Source: Luteimonas fraxinea
Lineage (GTDB): Bacteria; Pseudomonadota; Gammaproteobacteria; Xanthomonadales; Xanthomonadaceae
Direction: 5' to 3'
Assembly: GCF_021233355.1 (NCBI RefSeq)
Contig: NZ_CP089507.1
Coordinates: 2,729,001 to 2,793,000 of the forward strand
DNA: 64,000 nt
The position numbers and the translations under genes were made by a program. Within the stretch, counting starts at the first letter, position 1. Every line of letters begins with the position of its first letter. A model generated the notes under the pieces. The model ran no database searches. It saw only the letters and a list, made by a program, of their open reading frames with translations, and was not told the origin of the DNA. Positions 56,264 to 64,000 of this stretch are shown here, piece by piece.

Positions 56264-58663
56264 TTACCAGCGGTACGCGGCGTTCGCGTAGACGAAGGCG
56301 CCGTTGAAGCCGAACGGCGAACTGCCGCTCCACGGCAGCTGACCGCCGGTGGAGTTCGCGAACAGCACTTCGTCCGGATACTCGTTGAGCACGTTGTCGC
56401 CGCCGACGGTGAACTTCCACTTGTCGAGCGCGTAGGAGAACGCCAGATCCAGCGTCCAGGCCGCATCGAAGGTCTGGTCGAGCGCGGCGGTGCTGCCGAG
56501 CACGCTGAAGTCGCCGTAGCGCGTGGCATTGGCCGTCGCTTCGAAGCCGCCGACGGTCCAGGTGCCGCCGAGCAGGATCTTGTCGCGCGGCGCGCCGACC
56601 TCGAAGCGGCCGCGTTCGACCCGGTCGAAGCGCACCGCGGTCGGATCGATCGCGGTCAGCGTGGCCGGGTTCTCGGCCACCCGGTCGATCGTGGTCTTGT
56701 TGTAGTTGTAGCCCAGGGTGAGATCGAGCTGGCTGTTCGCCAGCGCCCAGCCGTAGGTGCCGACCAGGTCCACGCCCTTGGTCGTGGTGTCGATGGCGTT
56801 GGTGAAGTAGCGACCGCCGCCGACACCGGCGAAGCCGTTGGCCTGGAGATAGTTGCGGACCGGCGCCGAGGTGAGGTTGGCCGACAGCGAGATGCGGTCC
56901 TCGACCTTGATCTGGTACGCGTCGATGGTGACGTAGAGGTTGTCGACCGGCTGCAGCACCAGGCCCAGGCTGTAATTGGTCGACTCCTCCGCGCGCAGCG
57001 GTTCGGCACCCAGCGCGATCGCCGCCGGGTTGGTCACGCGGAAGGTCACGATGTCGAACGGCAGCGTGCCCTGCGGCGTCGCGATGAAGTTCGTCGCCGT
57101 CGACTGGAAGTACTGCTGCTGCAGCGACGGCGCGCGGAAGCCGGTCGATGCCGTCGCGCGCAGGGCGATGGCATCGGTGAACTCGTAGCGGCTGGAGATC
57201 TTGAAATTGCTGGTGTCGCCGAAATCGCTGAAGTCTTCATAGCGACCGGCCACGCTCAGCGACAGCTTGTCGGTGAGGTCGGCTTCGAGACCCGTATAGA
57301 ACGACAGCGCGTTGCGGTCGAAATCGCCGCCGTCGCCGGGACGGAAGCCGGCGAACACCTGCGCGCCCGGCAGCGGCGTGGTCTGGCCCGGCGCGACGAC
57401 GCCGCCGTTCGCATACGACGACGGTGCGCCCGGCGACTGGATGAAGCCGTCGCCGCGCCACTCGGCGCCGTAGGACCAGGTCACCGGATAGTCCAGACCC
57501 CATTCGAGCTGCTTGCTCAGATCGAGATTCAGCACGTGCTGGCGGACTTCCAGTGCACCGGCGTAGAACTCGGTCGGCGACGTCGGCCCCAGACTCCGGT
57601 TGAGCGTGTTGAGGATGTCGAACGTCATCTCGCTGTCGCCGTAGGTGTAGCTGAAGTCGATCGCGGTGCCGCCCGCGGTCTCGGCCTTGAAGCCGGCGGT
57701 GAAGTGATGGTCGGTGGTGATGTTGTTGATCTGCGGCAGGAAGCCGTCGGGATAGATCGACGGAATGTTGCGCGGGTCGCCAGCCGGGCGGAAGAAGCCG
57801 TTGGAGAGCGAATCGCGCTTCGTATAGATGCCGGTGCCGTAGAACTGCAGGTATTCGGTCACCGGCAGTTCGGCGTTGAACGTCACCGAGCCGTGGTCGA
57901 CTTCGGGATCGCCCTGGCGCTGCACTACCTGGCCGAGCGGCGCGGTGGTTGGGCCGGGCGTGCCGATGAAGGGCCGCGCGCGGTTGGTCTGGTCCTGGTG
58001 CGCGCCCTGCGCGGACAGGTGCACGAAGCCGTCGTTGCCGATGCCGAAGCCGGCATCCGCCAGCACCTGGTACTGCGCGCCGTCACCGGCGCTGTACTGG
58101 CCGTAGCGCGCGGACACGCCGCCGCTGCCGGCTCTTCCCTTGAGCACGATGTTGATCACGCCGGCGATCGCGTCCGAGCCGTACTGCGCCGACGCGCCAT
58201 CGCGCAGCACTTCGACGCGTTCGATCGCCGAGATCGGAATGGTGTTGAGATCGACCGGCGACGAACTGCGGCCCTGCGAGCCGTTGACGTTGACCAGCGC
58301 GCCGGAGTGGTAGCGCTTGCCGTTGACCAGCACCAGCACGTGGTCCGGCGACAGGCCGCGAATCTGCGCAGGGCGCACGGCGTCGGTGCCGTCATTGATT
58401 GCCGGGCGCGGGAAGTTCAGCGACGGCAACGCGCGCGACAGCGCGGTCGCCAGCTCCGGTGTGCCGGTGGCGGTCAGCGTTTCCGGCGTGAGGATGTCGA
58501 TCGGCGATTGCGATTCGGCCACCGTGCGGTCGGACACACGGGTGCCGGTGACGATCAGCGTGTCGAGCGTGCGCGGACTCTGGCCGGCCGGTGTGTCCTG
58601 GGCGAGGACGGGGCCTGCGGCGAGCGATGCGAGCAGGGCGAGATGCAGCGGGTGTCGGGTCAT
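56264..58663 (-). CDS. TonB-dependent receptor, tandem paralogue A
   Basis: 799 residues, the same as its neighbour. The signal peptide ends near GPVLAQ (22). The plug has LDTLIVTGTRVSDRTVAESQ, DHVLVLVNGKRYH and VEVLRDGASAQYG; the barrel ends GAFVYANAAYRW. Differences from paralogue B lie mostly in the extracellular-loop and barrel regions, so ligand range may have diverged. The start has AAGGA eight bases upstream. A plausible TTGACC-17-TTAAAG promoter lies at 58719-58747 on the minus strand. Neither copy contains a frameshift. Confidence 0.92.
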   Translation of the reverse strand: MTRHPLHLALLASLAAGPVLAQDTPAGQSPRTLDTLIVTGTRVSDRTVAESQSPIDILTPETLTATGTPELATALSRALPSLNFPRPAINDGTDAVRPAQIRGLSPDHVLVLVNGKRYHSGALVNVNGSQGRSSSPVDLNTIPISAIERVEVLRDGASAQYGSDAIAGVINIVLKGRAGSGGVSARYGQYSAGDGAQYQVLADAGFGIGNDGFVHLSAQGAHQDQTNRARPFIGTPGPTTAPLGQVVQRQGDPEVDHGSVTFNAELPVTEYLQFYGTGIYTKRDSLSNGFFRPAGDPRNIPSIYPDGFLPQINNITTDHHFTAGFKAETAGGTAIDFSYTYGDSEMTFDILNTLNRSLGPTSPTEFYAGALEVRQHVLNLDLSKQLEWGLDYPVTWSYGAEWRGDGFIQSPGAPSSYANGGVVAPGQTTPLPGAQVFAGFRPGDGGDFDRNALSFYTGLEADLTDKLSLSVAGRYEDFSDFGDTSNFKISSRYEFTDAIALRATASTGFRAPSLQQQYFQSTATNFIATPQGTLPFDIVTFRVTNPAAIALGAEPLRAEESTNYSLGLVLQPVDNLYVTIDAYQIKVEDRISLSANLTSAPVRNYLQANGFAGVGGGRYFTNAIDTTTKGVDLVGTYGWALANSQLDLTLGYNYNKTTIDRVAENPATLTAIDPTAVRFDRVERGRFEVGAPRDKILLGGTWTVGGFEATANATRYGDFSVLGSTAALDQTFDAAWTLDLAFSYALDKWKFTVGGDNVLNEYPDEVLFANSTGGQLPWSGSSPFGFNGAFVYANAAYRW

Positions 58664-58718
58664 GCGGCGGTCCTTGTGGGGTGAGGAGAGCGATGCGTGC
58701 GAAACGACTGCCTTTCGG

Positions 58719-58747
58719 CTTTAACACGCACGTAACAAACCGGTCAA
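58719..58747 (-). promoter_or_regulatory. Possible promoter of tandem receptor A
   Basis: On the minus strand TTGACC (complement of 58742-58747) and TTAAAG (complement of 58719-58724) with a 17-base spacer, about 56 bases before the receptor start. The -10 matches only 3 of 6. Confidence 0.3.
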
Positions 58748-58871
58748 AGGTTTCATCGGTATCGATGGCCGCTCCGGGCCCGCTTACGCGTTCAAGCGAT
58801 CCACGCACGAAATCCCCGCTGGCACCTGCCGGAAAGCCGCCCGACAGGCGGCGTCCGGTAGAATCGTCGGC

Positions 58872-60737
58872 ATGATCTCTTTCAAGAATTTCGCCCTGCG
58901 GCGCGGCGAACGGCTGCTGCTGTCCGAAATGGACCTGACCATGCACGCCGGCTGGCGCGTGGGCGTCGTCGGCCGCAACGGCACCGGCAAGTCCTCCCTG
59001 TTCGCGGCCGTGCGCGGCGAAGTCGAGGCTGACAAGGGCGATCTCGACCTGCCCAACCGCCTGCGCCTCGCCAGCATCGCCCAGGAAATGCCGTCGCTGC
59101 CGGACCCGGCGATCGACTTCGTGCTCGGTGGCGACGCCGCGGTGGCCGCCGTGCTCAAGGCCGAAGCCGATGCGTTGGCCGCCGAAGACTGGGAAGCCGT
59201 CGCCGATGTGCACATGCGCATGGCGGAAGTCGGCGCCTATGACGCAGGCGCGCGCGCGGGCAAGCTGCTGCACGGTCTGGGTTTCCCGGCCGAGACCCAC
59301 CAGCGCGCCGTCGCGACGTTCTCCGGCGGCTGGCGCGTGCGTCTGAATCTCGCCCGCGCGCTGATGACGCCGAGCGACATGCTGCTGCTCGACGAGCCGA
59401 CCAACCATCTCGATCTCGACGCCGTGCTGTGGCTGGAGCAGTGGCTGCTGAAGTACCCGGGCACGCTGCTCCTGATCTCGCATGACCGCGAGTTCCTCGA
59501 CAACGTCTGCACCCACACGCTGCACCTGCATGGCGGCAAGGCCAAGCTGTACTCCGGCGATTACACCTCGTTCGAGCGCCAGCGCTCCGAGCAGCTGCGC
59601 CTGCAGCAGATCACCCACGAGAAGTCGCAGGCCGAGAAGGCGCATCTGCAGAAGTTCATCGACCGCTTCAAGGCCAGCGCGGCCAAGGCCAAGCAGGCGC
59701 AGTCGCGGGTCAAGCGTCTGGCCAAGATGGCCGACACCGAAGCTGTGCGTGCGGAGCGCGAGGTGCAGATCGATTTCCCGGCGCCGGTGAAGCTGCCGCA
59801 CGCGCTGCTGCGCATCAATCACGGCACCTGCGGCTATCCGACCGCGGACGGGCGGGTGGTCATTCTCGACAATGTCGGCTTCGGTCTCGAAGCCGGCGAC
59901 CGCATCGGTCTGCTCGGCCCGAACGGCGCCGGCAAGTCGACGCTGGTCAAGACGCTGGTCGGCGAACTGCAGTTGCTGGCCGGCGAGCGCTACGCACATC
60001 CGGACCTGCGCATCGGCTACTTCGCCCAGCACACGGTGGAATCGCTGGTCGCCGGCACCTCGCCGATCGACCATCTGCGCGAGATCTCGCCGACCGCGTC
60101 GATCCAGTCGTTCCGCGACTTCCTCGGCAAGTGGAGCTTCCCGGGCGATCGCGCGTTCGAAAGCATCGACGGCTTCTCCGGCGGCGAACGCGCGCGTCTG
60201 GCTCTGGCGCTGATCGCGTGGCTGCAGCCGAACGTGCTGCTGCTCGACGAACCGACTAACCATCTCGATCTCGAAATGCGCGAGGCCTTGGCCGAAGCGC
60301 TCAGCGACTTCGCCGGCGCGATCGTGCTGGTCTCGCATGACCGCCATCTCATCGGCCTGGTCAGCGACACCTTCTGGCGCGTGTCCGATGGCGTGGTGAT
60401 TCCGTTCGACGGCGACCTCGACGAGTACGCGGCATGGCTGCGCGCGCGTGGTAATGCCGGCGAACTGCGCACGCCGCCGCCGGTCAAGGCCGCAGCGCCC
60501 GCAGCTGCCGCGCCGGCTGCGTCGCGCCCGAAGGCCAATCCGCACAAGCTGCAGAAGGCGGAAGGGCGCGTCGCCGAACTCGAGCAGGCGTTGTCGGAGA
60601 TCGACGGCGCACTCGCCGATCCGGGCACCTATGCCGATCCCGACAAGGCCACGACACTCGGCCAGCGCCAGGCTGCCCTGCGCGCCGAGCTCGAACAGGC
60701 CGAGGGCGATCTGCTGGCGCTGTACGAAGCTGCGTAA
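58872..60737 (+). CDS. ABC-F family ATPase (YheS-like)
   Basis: 621 residues. Two ABC nucleotide-binding domains are joined by a charged linker (about 235-310, rich in Lys/Gln/Ala) and there is no membrane domain, so it is a ribosome-associated ABC-F protein. Walker A sequences are GRNGTGKSS and GPNGAGKST; signatures are FSGGWRVRLNLA and FSGGERARLALA; both Walker B regions read LLLDEPTNHLDL. A C-terminal extension (from about 540) with an Ala/Pro stretch and a coiled coil matches YheS/Uup-like members. It probably helps stalled ribosomes (inference). Confidence 0.9.
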   Translation: MISFKNFALRRGERLLLSEMDLTMHAGWRVGVVGRNGTGKSSLFAAVRGEVEADKGDLDLPNRLRLASIAQEMPSLPDPAIDFVLGGDAAVAAVLKAEADALAAEDWEAVADVHMRMAEVGAYDAGARAGKLLHGLGFPAETHQRAVATFSGGWRVRLNLARALMTPSDMLLLDEPTNHLDLDAVLWLEQWLLKYPGTLLLISHDREFLDNVCTHTLHLHGGKAKLYSGDYTSFERQRSEQLRLQQITHEKSQAEKAHLQKFIDRFKASAAKAKQAQSRVKRLAKMADTEAVRAEREVQIDFPAPVKLPHALLRINHGTCGYPTADGRVVILDNVGFGLEAGDRIGLLGPNGAGKSTLVKTLVGELQLLAGERYAHPDLRIGYFAQHTVESLVAGTSPIDHLREISPTASIQSFRDFLGKWSFPGDRAFESIDGFSGGERARLALALIAWLQPNVLLLDEPTNHLDLEMREALAEALSDFAGAIVLVSHDRHLIGLVSDTFWRVSDGVVIPFDGDLDEYAAWLRARGNAGELRTPPPVKAAAPAAAAPAASRPKANPHKLQKAEGRVAELEQALSEIDGALADPGTYADPDKATTLGQRQAALRAELEQAEGDLLALYEAA

Positions 60738-60746
60738 TTGCGATCC

Positions 60747-60762
60747 CCCGGGTTCGCCCGGG
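60747..60762 (+). terminator. Small hairpin after the ABC-F gene
   Basis: Two CCCGGG arms around TTCG, nine bases after the ABC-F stop and followed by TTG. Only six base pairs, so weak. Confidence 0.35.
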
Positions 60763-60797
60763 TTGCCGCCCTTGCGGGTGCCGGTTAGGGTGATGCG

Positions 60798-61493
60798 ATG
60801 AACCCGAATCCGCTCCGACTCGCACTGCTCGCCACCGTGATTTCGCTCGCCGCCTGCGGTGGCAAGGAATCCGCCGAACCCGCGCCGCCTGCCGCGGCCA
60901 ACCCCACCGCCGATGCCGCCGCTGCGGCCGCTGCGGTCGATGCCGCCACCCAGCGCGTGCCTGCCGATGAATTCCTCGCCGCGATCGCCCGCCACTGCGG
61001 CGAAGCCTTCGCGGGCCGCATCATCACCAACGAGCCGGCGCCTGCGCCGGGCGCCGAGCCCGATCCGTTCGAGGGCAAGGAACTGGTGATGCACGTGCGC
61101 GATTGCAGCAACCGCAAGGAAGAGCTGCGCGTCCCCTTCCACGTCGGCGACGACCATTCGCGCACCTGGATTCTGACCCGCACCGAACACGGCCTGCGTC
61201 TGAAGCACGATCACCGCATGCCCGACGGCAGCGATGATCCGGTGACCATGTACGGCGGCGAATCGCAGAATGCCGGCACCGCGCAGCGCCAGGAATTCCC
61301 GGTCGATGCCGAATCGATCGCGCTGTTCGAGAAGGAAGGCCTCAACGCTTCGGTCACCAACACCTGGGCGATGGACATCGAGCCCGGCAAGCGCTTCGTC
61401 TACGAGCTGGCCCGTCCGGGCGGCCGCAAGTTCCAGGTCGAGTTCGACCTGACCAAGACAGTCGCCGCACCGCCGACCCCCTGGGGTTACTGA
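60798..61493 (+). CDS. Putative lipoprotein of unknown function
   Basis: 231 residues. A lipoprotein signal peptide (RLALLATVISLAAC) predicts lipidation at Cys20. An Ala/Pro-rich segment (about 22-52) links the lipid anchor to a soluble domain (about 55-231) containing HVRDCSNRKEELRVPFHVGDDHSRTWIL within 99-127 and ending APPTPWGY. I do not recognise the domain. It is on the plus strand 60 bases after the ABC-F gene, with the FmdB and aspS genes downstream. Confidence 0.75.
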   Translation: MNPNPLRLALLATVISLAACGGKESAEPAPPAAANPTADAAAAAAAVDAATQRVPADEFLAAIARHCGEAFAGRIITNEPAPAPGAEPDPFEGKELVMHVRDCSNRKEELRVPFHVGDDHSRTWILTRTEHGLRLKHDHRMPDGSDDPVTMYGGESQNAGTAQRQEFPVDAESIALFEKEGLNASVTNTWAMDIEPGKRFVYELARPGGRKFQVEFDLTKTVAAPPTPWGY

Positions 61494-61614
61494 CCCGGCG
61501 CGGGCCCGCGGATGCGGCGCCCGCTCCGATCCCGCACAATCGCGCCCCCGGCCGGCTTGAACCGGCCCGGGGCGTCCTCATGTCCGTCCCCCTGAATTCC
61601 TCGCAGCGTCCGCC

Positions 61615-61962
61615 ATGCCGATCTATGCCTTCCAGTGCGCCGAATGCGGCCACAGTTTCGACCGTCTGCAGAAGATGTCCGATCCTGATCCCGAGACCTG
61701 CCCGGAGTGCGGCGCGTCCGCGGTCAAGCGGCAGCTCACCGCGCCGTCGTTCCGCCTTGCGGGCAGCGGCTGGTACGAGACCGACTTCAAGAAGGACGGC
61801 GACAAAAAGCGCAATCTGGTCGAGAGCGGCGACGGCGGTTCCAAATCCGGCGGTGACAAGCCGGCTGCCGATGCGCCTGCGGCCAAGACTGAGTCCAAGC
61901 CCGCGGCCAGCGAATCCAAGCCGGCCGCCACGCCTGCTGCGAAGCCCGCCTCGGCGGACTGA
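61615..61962 (+). CDS. FmdB-type zinc-ribbon protein with disordered tail
   Basis: 115 residues. The N-terminal zinc ribbon MPIYAFQCAECGHSF...CPECG has ligands Cys8, Cys11, Cys29 and Cys32. QLTAPSFRLAGSGWYETDFK is the conserved continuation. The last 40 residues are Ala/Lys/Pro/Ser-rich and disordered. Position directly before aspS is the family's usual place in Xanthomonadaceae. A regulatory role is assumed from the family name only. Confidence 0.88.
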   Translation: MPIYAFQCAECGHSFDRLQKMSDPDPETCPECGASAVKRQLTAPSFRLAGSGWYETDFKKDGDKKRNLVESGDGGSKSGGDKPAADAPAAKTESKPAASESKPAATPAAKPASAD

Positions 61963-62073
61963 CGGCCCTGCCGCCGCGCGCGCCGCGGCGACGCCTTAAA
62001 CTAGCGGGCTTCCATCCAGCACGGCCGTCGCCATGGCGGCCTGTGCGCCCGCGCTTTCGTGTCCGGAGTTCCC

Positions 62074-63870
62074 ATGCGTACCCATTTCTGCGGCCTGATC
62101 GACGAATCGCTGATCGGCCAGACCGTCACCCTGTGCGGCTGGGCCGATGTCGCCCGCGACCTCGGCGGCGTCTGCTTCATCGACCTGCGTGACCACGAAG
62201 GCATCGTGCAGGTGGTCGCCGAATCGTCGGACGCGGACGGCAATGCGGCCGTCGTCGCGACCGCCGAGAAGGTGGGTTACGAGGACTGCTTGCGCATCAC
62301 CGGCACGGTGCGCGCGCGGCATTCGGTCAACGCGAAGATCCGCACCGGCCAGGTCGAGATCGTCGCCACGCAGATCGAAGTGTTGAACAAGGCCGAGCCG
62401 CTGCCGTTCCACCATCACGAGAACCCGGGCGAAGAAACGCGCCTGAAGTATCGCTATCTCGATCTGCGCAGCCCCGACATGCAGCGCAAGATGCGCACGC
62501 GCACCAAGCTGGTCAGCGCGCTGCGTCACTGGCTGGATGACAAGGGCTTCCAGGACATCGAAACGCCGATCCTGACGAAGGCGACGCCGGAAGGTGCGCG
62601 CGACTTCCTGGTGCCGGCGCGCATGCATCCCGGCGAGTTCTACGCATTGCCGCAGTCGCCGCAGCTGTTCAAGCAGATCCTGATGATGGCGGGCTTCGAC
62701 CGCTACTACCAGATCGCGCGCTGCTTCCGCGACGAAGCGTTGCGTGCCGATCGCCAGCTGGAATTCACCCAGCTCGACATGGAGTTCGCGTGGGTGTCGG
62801 AGCGCGACGTACAGGATCTCGTCGAGGCGATGATCCGCGACGTGTTCCGCGATGTCGCCAACGTCGAGCTCGCCGCAGAATTCCCGCGCATGACCTACGC
62901 CGAAGCGATGCGTCGCTACGGTTCGGACAAGCCGGACCTGCGCATCGCGCTGGAGCTGGTCGACGTTGCCGATCTGGTCAAGGACAGCCAGTTCGCGGTG
63001 TTCACCGGCCCGGCCAACGAAGCCGGCGGCCGCGTCTGCGCGCTGCGCATTCCGGGCGGCGCGAGTCTGAGCCGCAAGCAGATCGACGAGTACGCCGCGC
63101 ACGCTGCGAAGTACGGCGCGAAGGGCCTGGCGTACATCAAGATTTCGGAGGCGGGAGAAGTCTCGTCGCCGATCCAGAAGTTCTTCGACGAGGCCGCGTT
63201 CGCCGCGCTGGTGTCGCACGTCGGCGCCGGCAACGGCGACCTCGTGTTCTTCGGCGCCGGCAAGTATTCGACCGTCAGCGACTTCATGGGCGCGGTGCGC
63301 CTGAAGGCCGGCAAGGATTTCAGTCTGGTCGCCGACGGCTGGGCGCCGCTGTGGGTCACCGACTTCCCGATGTTCGAATGGGACGACGAGGCGCAGCGCT
63401 ACGTCGCCCTGCATCACCCCTTCACCGCGCCGTCGGTCGACGACGAGGCCGACCTGCGCGCGAACGCTGCGACGGCCGTGTCGCGCGGCTACGACATGGT
63501 GCTCAACGGCAACGAGATCGGCGGCGGTTCGATCCGTATCCACCGCTCCTCGATGCAGTCGGCGGTGTTCGAGCTGCTCGGCATCGGCGCCGAAGAAGCG
63601 CAGGCGAAGTTCGGCTTCCTGCTGGATGCGCTGAAGTACGGCGCGCCACCGCATGGCGGCATCGCGTTCGGCATCGACCGCATCGCCGCGCTGATGGCCG
63701 GTACGGAATCGATCCGCGACGTCATCGCATTCCCGAAGACCACCGGCGCGCAGTGCCTGATGACCGATGCACCGTCGCCGATCGCGGATGCGCAGCTGGC
63801 CGAAGTGCACATCCAGGTCCGGCCGAAGCCGGCGTCTGGTGTGCCGGCGACTCCCGCTGCGGAATCGTAG
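62074..63870 (+). CDS. aspS: Aspartyl-tRNA synthetase
   Basis: 598 residues, bacterial class II enzyme. The N-terminal OB-fold that binds the anticodon covers about 1-105. Motif 2 has [18 protein letters not shown], the GAD insertion domain covers about 285-415, and motif 3 [12 protein letters not shown] is near the C-terminus. The ATG at 62074 (MRTHFCGLI) matches the family start and has GGAG six bases upstream; an in-frame GTG five codons earlier is unlikely. Leu at position 30 (ARDLGG) resembles tRNA-Asp-specific enzymes, but gatCAB is not in view, so discrimination cannot be decided. Confidence 0.97.
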   Translation: MRTHFCGLIDESLIGQTVTLCGWADVARDLGGVCFIDLRDHEGIVQVVAESSDADGNAAVVATAEKVGYEDCLRITGTVRARHSVNAKIRTGQVEIVATQIEVLNKAEPLPFHHHENPGEETRLKYRYLDLRSPDMQRKMRTRTKLVSALRHWLDDKGFQDIETPILTKATPEGARDFLVPARMHPGEFYALPQSPQLFKQILMMAGFDRYYQIARCFRDEALRADRQLEFTQLDMEFAWVSERDVQDLVEAMIRDVFRDVANVELAAEFPRMTYAEAMRRYGSDKPDLRIALELVDVADLVKDSQFAVFTGPANEAGGRVCALRIPGGASLSRKQIDEYAAHAAKYGAKGLAYIKISEAGEVSSPIQKFFDEAAFAALVSHVGAGNGDLVFFGAGKYSTVSDFMGAVRLKAGKDFSLVADGWAPLWVTDFPMFEWDDEAQRYVALHHPFTAPSVDDEADLRANAATAVSRGYDMVLNGNEIGGGSIRIHRSSMQSAVFELLGIGAEEAQAKFGFLLDALKYGAPPHGGIAFGIDRIAALMAGTESIRDVIAFPKTTGAQCLMTDAPSPIADAQLAEVHIQVRPKPASGVPATPAAES

Positions 63871-63962
63871 TCGAACCGGTCTTCAGCGCGTCTCGCGGCC
63901 CATGCGTCATGTATCCAGGCTCGATGTGCGTCGGGGCTCGGCGGCGTTCGAGCAGGCCGGTA

Positions 63963-64000
63963 CTCACCCCTTCTCCCGCGCGCGGGGGAAGGCTGGGAGG
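63963..64000. repeat. Partial intergenic repeat at window edge
   Basis: A 'ctcaccccttctccc' start with a palindrome CCCGCGCGCGGG matches the family at 39796-40056. It is cut by the window end. Confidence 0.5.

Noticed and set aside
58392..61214. Long minus-strand frame opposite the ABC-F gene and lipoprotein
   Set aside because: Antisense shadow with no start context and no family similarity.

Overview
This window is GC-rich bacterial chromosome. Gene content and order point to a gammaproteobacterium of the Lysobacteraceae (Xanthomonadaceae), for example a Lysobacter, Luteimonas or Xanthomonas relative. The reasons are five TonB-dependent receptors in 64 kb, a receptor beside a flavin-dependent tryptophan halogenase, the head-to-head block LysM-dprA-smg / def-fmt-rsmB, an otsB-GH15-otsA operon, and REP-like and 'ctctccctccgggagag' intergenic repeats. 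The assignment is inference from gene content; no rRNA or tRNA gene was seen.

Layout. 1-3.2 kb: C-terminal part of a TonB receptor, then a tryptophan halogenase gene broken by one in-frame TAA. 3.2-9.4 kb (minus): glutamate synthase gltB-gltD. 9.5-12.7 kb (minus): topA and tsaC. 12.8-14.8 kb (minus): two tandem GYF_2+RDD membrane proteins. 15.1-18.0 kb (minus): LysM protein, dprA, smg. 18.2-21.0 kb (plus): def, fmt, rsmB. 21.1-23.8 kb: three glycosyltransferases that look like lipopolysaccharide core enzymes. 23.8-27.4 kb (minus): a secreted two-motif beta/gamma-crystallin, then lpxL-like acyltransferase and two bacterial-PH membrane proteins. 27.4-28.3 kb: gene-free compound inverted repeat. 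28.3-31.0 kb: bamD diverging from rluD-pgeF. 31.2-38.6 kb: two TonB receptors, a DUF3574 lipoprotein and a nucleobase-type permease, with a REPIN-like repeat pair on each side of the receptor block. 38.6-39.8 kb: DUF4166 protein and glyoxalase I. 40.2-44.6 kb: trehalose operon otsB-GH15-otsA (minus) and a DCC-family thiol protein. 44.7-48.7 kb: lipoprotein, glutathione transferase, clpB. 48.8-53.2 kb: SDR epimerase, AraC-GyrI regulator, sirtuin and KefB-type antiporter. 53.7-58.7 kb (minus): two tandem paralogous 799-residue TonB receptors. 58.9-63.9 kb (plus): ABC-F ATPase, lipoprotein, FmdB zinc ribbon, aspS.

Most of the window is housekeeping (nitrogen assimilation, translation initiation and rRNA modification, outer-membrane biogenesis, protein disaggregation). 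The accessory interest lies in the receptor expansions, the interrupted halogenase, the duplicated GYF-RDD pair, the calcium-type crystallin and several structured repeats. I did not find a clear unknown multi-gene defence or biosynthetic system. The least explained structure is the modular inverted repeat at 27.5-28.2 kb.
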